NCBI GenBank assembly: GCA_048268485.1
Contig: JBLWVL010000013.1
Coordinates: 1-64,000, forward strand
DNA: 64,000 nt
Direction: 5' to 3'
Origin: Oceanospirillum sp048268485
GTDB taxonomy: Bacteria; Pseudomonadota; Gammaproteobacteria; Pseudomonadales; Halomonadaceae
Within the stretch, counting starts at the first letter, position 1, and each line of letters starts with the position of its first letter. Made by a program: the position numbers and the translations under genes. The notes under the pieces are model-generated. The model had not been told where the DNA came from. It saw only the letters and a program-made list of their open reading frames with translations, and made no database searches. This document shows positions 59,975-64,000 of the stretch, in pieces.

Positions 59975-61456
59975 ATGCGTTATAAAGACCTGCGTGAATT
60001 TATTGATCAGTTAGAAGCGATGGGCGAGTTAAAGCGCATCTCGAAACCCGTCGACCCCTATCTTGAAATGACTGAAATCTGTGATCGGACACTTCGGGCT
60101 GAAGGCCCTGCTTTACTGTTTGAAAACCCTGTTGGTCACGATATGCCGGTTCTGGGTAACCTGTTTGGTACGCCGCGTCGTGTCGCATTGGGGATGGGGG
60201 AAGATAACGTTACGGCTTTGCGGGATGTCGGCAAGTTACTGGCTTACCTGAAAGAACCTGAGCCCCCCAAGGGCTTTAAAGACGCCATTGAAAAGCTGCC
60301 CGTTTTTAAGAAAGTGCTCAGCATGGGGCCGAAAAAGGTGCGTAACCCGGCCTGTCAGGAAGTCGTGATCGAAGGTGATGCTGTTGATCTCTATAAAATT
60401 CCGGTACAGACCTGCTGGCCCGGAGATGCTGGCCCTCTGGTGACCTGGCCGCTGGTGATTACCAAAGGCCCTCATAAAGAACGTCAGAATCTGGGGATCT
60501 ATCGCCAGCAGCTGATCGGTAAAAACAAGCTTATTATGCGCTGGCTCTCCCATCGGGGTGGTGCACTGGATTTCCGTGAGTGGCAGCAGGTACACCCTGG
60601 TAAACCTTTCCCGATTTCGGTCGCCCTGGGTGCTGACCCGGCAACTATTTTGGGTGCGGTTACACCGGTACCGGATACTCTGTCTGAGTATGCTTTTGCC
60701 GGTTTGCTACGTGGTTCTAAAACCGAGTTGGGCAAATGTATCGGCAATGACCTGCAGGTTCCGGCTAATGCCGAGATTATTCTGGAAGGTCATATCTATC
60801 CCGATGAGCAGGCCCCGGAAGGCCCGTTTGGTGATCACACAGGTTATTACAACGAAGTGGAAAGCTTCCCCGTGTTTACGGTGGAACGAATTACGCACCG
60901 TAAAGATCCCATCTATCACAGCACCTATACGGGTCGTCCACCGGATGAACCTGCAGTGCTGGGTGTGGCGCTGAACGAAGTGTTTGTACCAATTCTGCAG
61001 AAGCAGTTCCCGGAGATCGTGGACTTCTATCTGCCCCCGGAAGGCTGTTCTTACCGTATGGCAGTGGTGAGCATGAAGAAGCAGTACCCCGGCCACGCCA
61101 AGCGGGTGATGATGGGGGTTTGGTCTTTTCTTCGTCAGTTTATGTACACCAAGTTTGTGATTGTTACTGATGATGATATCAACGTGCGGGACTGGAAAGA
61201 TGTGATCTGGGCGATTACTACCCGTATGGACCCGGCACGGGATACAACCATGATCGAAAATACGCCGATCGATTACCTGGATTTTGCCTCACCGATTCCT
61301 CGCCTGGGTTCCAAAATGGGTATGGATGCCACCAATAAGATGCCGGGTGAGACAGATCGGGAGTGGGGGGAGCCTATCGAGATGGATGCTGCTGTTAAGC
61401 AACGTGTGGACGATCTCTGGGACGAACTGGGTATTTTTGATAAAGCTTCATCCTGA
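59975..61456 (+). CDS. ubiD: 3-octaprenyl-4-hydroxybenzoate carboxy-lyase UbiD
   Basis: Decarboxylase of ubiquinone synthesis that needs prenylated FMN made by UbiX. The 493 residues begin MRYKDLREFIDQLEAMGELK; ATG 59975 with AGGA seven bases upstream is preferred to the ORF start at 59939. The prFMN and catalytic residues fall in LIGKNKLIMRWLSHRGGALD and GPFGDHTGYYNEVESFPVF. No UbiX is in the window. The neighbouring ferredoxin-reductase-like gene follows by 92 bases, an arrangement conserved in pseudomonads. Confidence 0.96.
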   Translation: MRYKDLREFIDQLEAMGELKRISKPVDPYLEMTEICDRTLRAEGPALLFENPVGHDMPVLGNLFGTPRRVALGMGEDNVTALRDVGKLLAYLKEPEPPKGFKDAIEKLPVFKKVLSMGPKKVRNPACQEVVIEGDAVDLYKIPVQTCWPGDAGPLVTWPLVITKGPHKERQNLGIYRQQLIGKNKLIMRWLSHRGGALDFREWQQVHPGKPFPISVALGADPATILGAVTPVPDTLSEYAFAGLLRGSKTELGKCIGNDLQVPANAEIILEGHIYPDEQAPEGPFGDHTGYYNEVESFPVFTVERITHRKDPIYHSTYTGRPPDEPAVLGVALNEVFVPILQKQFPEIVDFYLPPEGCSYRMAVVSMKKQYPGHAKRVMMGVWSFLRQFMYTKFVIVTDDDINVRDWKDVIWAITTRMDPARDTTMIENTPIDYLDFASPIPRLGSKMGMDATNKMPGETDREWGEPIEMDAAVKQRVDDLWDELGIFDKASS

Positions 61457-61548
61457 GACAATATCCAGGATATGAGTCCCCTATCTCAGCAGAACCTCCT
61501 GATATCAGTGAATAAACAACCCGCTGAAATCAGGAAGGATAAACCGGA

Positions 61549-62574
61549 ATGACAATAAGAGATAAACGCACTTTCAGAATCAGCTGTCCTCAGAAAGCGA
61601 CTGGATTTAATGTTGCCCCTGATGAGGTTTTTCTGGATGCGGCAAAAAAACAGGGATTCCGTCTGCTGAGAGGGTGTAAAAACGGTGTCTGCGAAGTGTG
61701 TGAAACCACATTGCTGAGCGGAGAGGTTGTTTATCGAACCTCCGCCGGTTTTCAGACGGCAACACCCGGAAAGACTTTTTTATTTTGTACTGCATCGGCA
61801 AAAGGCCCGGCAGAGATTCTGCTTCACCGGGTACTGGCACCAGGAGAATTTATAGTGAAAACAATGGGTTGTCAGATTGAAAGTATCGAGTTGCTGGATA
61901 ATACTGACGTTTATCGGGTTGTGCTGCAAACTCCAGCCGGGAATCTGCCGGATTATGCGGCAGGGCAATACCTTGAGGTGATTTTGCCCAACGGTGAGCG
62001 CAATGCATTTTCTATTGCTAATCGTCCTGATGGTCGTCGGTTAGAGCTGCATATTCAGCATTTACCGGATCGTGATAATTCACGTCTGTTACTGCAGGCG
62101 CTACAGGAAGGGGCGAGCATCCAGGTTGAGCTGCCAAAAGGTGAATGTACACTGAAGCAAACAGGAACCGATAAGGCGTTTTTTGTCGCTGCAGGTACAG
62201 GCTTTACCCAGATGAAAGCTCTGCTAGAAGAAGCATTTGAGCAGGGATCTGATCAGCAGCTTTATCTTTACTGGGGCGCGCGCCGTCCACAGGATCTCTA
62301 CATGGCAGAGCTACCTGAGAAGTGGCAGCGGGAATATGAAAATTTCCATTTTGTACCGGTTGTGGGCGACCTGCTACCGGATCAGGAATGGGATGGCCAT
62401 GTGGGAATGCTGCATGATGCGATGATTCAGGACCATGGTAAATTTGATGATGCGACGGTTTATGCCAGCGGCTCACCTAATATGGTTTATTCGGTAACGG
62501 ATACTCTGATTCAGTATGGTTTATCGGATAAGTGTGTTTTTTCCGATGTTTTTGCTTACGCTCCACGTAAGTAA
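61549..62574 (+). CDS. NAD(P)H-flavin reductase-type protein with N-terminal 2Fe-2S ferredoxin domain
   Basis: A 341-residue electron-transfer protein. The N-terminal plant-type ferredoxin has the cysteine set in LRGCKNGVCEVCETTLLSG (C-x4-C-x2-C) and the fourth in FLFCTAS, at about 40-80. The FAD-binding domain at about 105-205 has RNAFSIANRPDG, and the NAD(P) domain has VAAGTGFTQMKALLEEA and ends CVFSDVFAYAPRK. It resembles CDP-6-deoxy-delta-3,4-glucoseen reductase annotations and the Fre family. In this genomic position it may pass electrons to flavin for the UbiD/UbiX system, but this is inference. It may also belong to an unrelated oxygenase. Confidence 0.82.
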   Translation: MTIRDKRTFRISCPQKATGFNVAPDEVFLDAAKKQGFRLLRGCKNGVCEVCETTLLSGEVVYRTSAGFQTATPGKTFLFCTASAKGPAEILLHRVLAPGEFIVKTMGCQIESIELLDNTDVYRVVLQTPAGNLPDYAAGQYLEVILPNGERNAFSIANRPDGRRLELHIQHLPDRDNSRLLLQALQEGASIQVELPKGECTLKQTGTDKAFFVAAGTGFTQMKALLEEAFEQGSDQQLYLYWGARRPQDLYMAELPEKWQREYENFHFVPVVGDLLPDQEWDGHVGMLHDAMIQDHGKFDDATVYASGSPNMVYSVTDTLIQYGLSDKCVFSDVFAYAPRK

Positions 62575-62610
62575 CGTTCTGAGTAGTGTTCTGATTGGAG
62601 CGGCAGACTG

Positions 62611-63366
62611 ATGAATGCAGACGTTAAAAACAGTACGGATATGAGAGCACCGGTTTTGATTACCGGCGGTGGCCAGCGTCTGGGTCGTCACGCGGCAGAA
62701 GTTCTGGCAGATCAGGGGCAGTCTGTGATCATTACGTATCGCACCGAGCGCTCTGATCTGGAGCAGCTTAGGGCAAAGGGGGTTACAACGTTAAAGGCGG
62801 ACTTCAGTGATCCGGCTGGTATTCTCGATTTTATTGCTTGTTTGAAAAAAGAAACTTCCTGCCTCAGGGCGGTTATCCACAACGCCTCTGATTGGCTGCC
62901 GGATCAAAAGGGTGTGGATAAAGCCAGTCTTAGTCAGGCTGCCGATGACTTTCAGCATCTGTTCAACATTCATATGCTGGCTCCCTTTCTGATTAATCAG
63001 GCCTGTGAGTCTTTACTGTTGGCCCATAATGGCTCCAGAGATATTATTCATCTTACTGATGCCGTCGTACGCAAGGGGTCTAAAAAGCATGGTGCTTATG
63101 TTGCGACCAAAGCAGGGCTGGAAAGTCTCACCCAGTCTTTTGCTGCTCGGTTTGCTCCTGATATTAAGGTGAATGCTATCGCTCCAGCGCTTATTATGTT
63201 TCAGCCGGGTGACGATGCGGAATATCGTGAAAAAGCGCTGAAAAAGTCAGCCTTGCAGATTGAGCCCGGTGCTGATGTTATTACCCAGACTATTCATTAT
63301 ATTCTCAATAACCCCTATCTGACCGGGGTGGTCTTGCCTGTGGAAGGCGGGCGCTCTGTTACTTAA
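62611..63366 (+). CDS. folM: Dihydromonapterin reductase FolM-like SDR
   Basis: SDR of 251 residues reducing dihydromonapterin (and weakly dihydrofolate) with NADPH. The cofactor motif ITGGGQRLGRHAAEVL has the GGGQRLG form typical of FolM, followed by the TYRTERSDLEQL phosphate-binding region, HNASDWL, the catalytic YVATKAGLESL, and VLPVEGGRSVT at the end. A 10-residue N-terminal extension precedes the core. It follows the flavin reductase by 36 bases and is probably co-transcribed. Confidence 0.88.
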   Translation: MNADVKNSTDMRAPVLITGGGQRLGRHAAEVLADQGQSVIITYRTERSDLEQLRAKGVTTLKADFSDPAGILDFIACLKKETSCLRAVIHNASDWLPDQKGVDKASLSQAADDFQHLFNIHMLAPFLINQACESLLLAHNGSRDIIHLTDAVVRKGSKKHGAYVATKAGLESLTQSFAARFAPDIKVNAIAPALIMFQPGDDAEYREKALKKSALQIEPGADVITQTIHYILNNPYLTGVVLPVEGGRSVT

Positions 63367-63622
63367 CGCTATTTCAGGCCTCGCGCAGGCCTTACTATTG
63401 TGTCCTAACTGCACTTCTTCGTACCATCCGCTCCCTTTTTTGCGGCATTCGACCCCTTTCTTGCGACATTGGAGCCGAATAAGGTCTAAAGTCGGACTGG
63501 ACAGCTTGTCATATCTCCGTAAAATGCCCGTCATAATTTGATTTAAGTCAAAAGCTTTTATCTATAAAAACGATTAAGAAACAAGTCTCAGCACCCTTTA
63601 AATCAATCTGTGAGGATCTGAA
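63367..63622. other. Intergenic region of 256 bases
   Basis: A GGCCT/AGGCC hairpin at about 63378-63394 lies just beyond the folM stop and may be its weak terminator. It is followed by two near-repeats around TTGCGGCATTCGAC and TTGCGACATTGGAG (63439-63475). The right end holds the ribosome site of the 42-residue gene. Nothing else is recognised. Confidence 0.4.
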
Positions 63623-63751
63623 ATGTCTCATCATGACGAAGAATTCCGTGACGAAGCTGGTTTAATCTACTTTATTCCAGGCCTGGCGATACTTATTGGT
63701 ATGAACTGCCTGCCAGCGACTATTTTCTGGTCGCGCTATTTCCTGGGTTAA
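63623..63751 (+). CDS. Small single-pass membrane protein of 42 residues
   Basis: ATG 63623 has GAGG eight bases upstream and the frame ends with TAA at 63751. The product begins MSHHDEEFRDEAGLIYFIPG, an acidic head, followed by a hydrophobic segment (GLAILIGMNCLPATIFW) and ends SRYFLG. It is flanked by a proper terminator, so it is transcribed as its own unit or as a tail of folM. No family is recognised. The clear ribosome site, the acidic-head/TM-tail shape and the terminator support it. Confidence 0.6.
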   Translation: MSHHDEEFRDEAGLIYFIPGLAILIGMNCLPATIFWSRYFLG

Positions 63752-63805
63752 TTCCTGGGGATTATCGCTGTGAGCTGAGTTTGTTCAGCTGCGGAAAGAT
63801 TTGCC

Positions 63806-63857
63806 AAAAAGGCCGCTACAAACCCGGTAACAAAACCGGAGTCGTGCGGCCTTTTTA
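63806..63857 (+). terminator. Terminator of the 42-residue gene
   Basis: AAAAAGGCCGC pairs with GCGGCCTTTTT, with an internal CCGGT/ACCGG pair. Its T-run is on the right and its A-run on the left, so it may also serve the convergent gene at the window end. Confidence 0.85.
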
Positions 63858-63890
63858 TTGCCTGTCTGTTAAGAGAAGATCGGCTGAACT

Positions 63891-64000
63891 TTAAAGGCTA
63901 GGGTTTACCAATACACGGCCTTTTACTTTTCCTTCAACCATGTTTTGCGCCTGCTCCGGCAGCTGCTCCAGAGATATCTCTTCCGATACCTGATCCATAA
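63891..64000 (-). CDS. C-terminal end of a YhdH/AcuI-like zinc-less MDR oxidoreductase (partial)
   Basis: Only the last 36 or so residues are in the window. SEEISLEQLPEQAQNMVEGK followed by VKGRVLVNPSL matches the end of quinone-oxidoreductase-type medium-chain dehydrogenases, best YhdH/AcuI (acrylyl-CoA reductase). The helix plus GxxxGRxLV ending is typical, but the remainder is missing and family assignment is provisional. Confidence 0.6.
   Translation of the reverse strand, partial: MDQVSEEISLEQLPEQAQNMVEGKVKGRVLVNPSL

Overview
The window comes from a marine-type gammaproteobacterium, most probably of the Oceanospirillaceae (Amphritea, Neptunomonas, Marinobacterium or a close relative). 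I infer this from gene content and order: ispB/rplU-rpmA-obgE-proB-rpsT-murJ-ribF-ileS-lspA-fkpB-ispH followed by minor pilins and thiO, as in Pseudomonas-like genomes, together with TIGR02444 plus ABC-F, rho-ubiD-flavin reductase and ilvI-ilvH-ilvY-ilvC. No 16S, tRNA or phage gene was recognised, so the genus is a guess.

Layout. 1-5 kb: the 3' part of typA, a DASS anion transporter, a secreted FKBP isomerase. 4.5-11.3 kb: TIGR02444 and an ABC-F ATPase, a dtd-SDR pair, an HDOD regulator, a CoA-binding protein and an unassigned coiled-coil membrane protein. 11.7-17 kb: a c-di-GMP locus with two large convergent GGDEF-EAL proteins, preceded by a frameshifted small membrane gene. 17.2-30.7 kb: the housekeeping block from ispB to ispH. 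30.8-34.9 kb: type IV minor pilins and thiO. 35-41 kb: bamD, rluD, pgeF and clpB, the last with a sigma32-like promoter.

41-46.6 kb is the accessory part, AT-rich in places. It holds a HipA-like kinase with a DUF3037-like partner, a RelBE/Phd-type toxin-antitoxin pair, an AAA/DUF4143 ATPase, two decayed fragments of the same ATPase family (one on each side), and a striking array of three 22-bp palindromes at an exact 32-bp period upstream of the intact ATPase. An unassigned lipoprotein follows.

46.9-52 kb is the branched-chain amino acid region: a hairpin-rich leader precedes ilvI-ilvH, and ilvY diverges from ilvC across a palindromic operator-like region. 52-64 kb: pssA, acnA, ppx with a good Pho-box promoter, trxA, rho, ubiD, a 2Fe-2S flavin reductase, folM, a 42-residue membrane peptide and the end of a YhdH-like oxidoreductase.

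The parts most likely to hold something new are the 41-45.4 kb island, the ilvI leader RNA and the frameshifted gene in front of the Cache-PAS-GGDEF-EAL protein.
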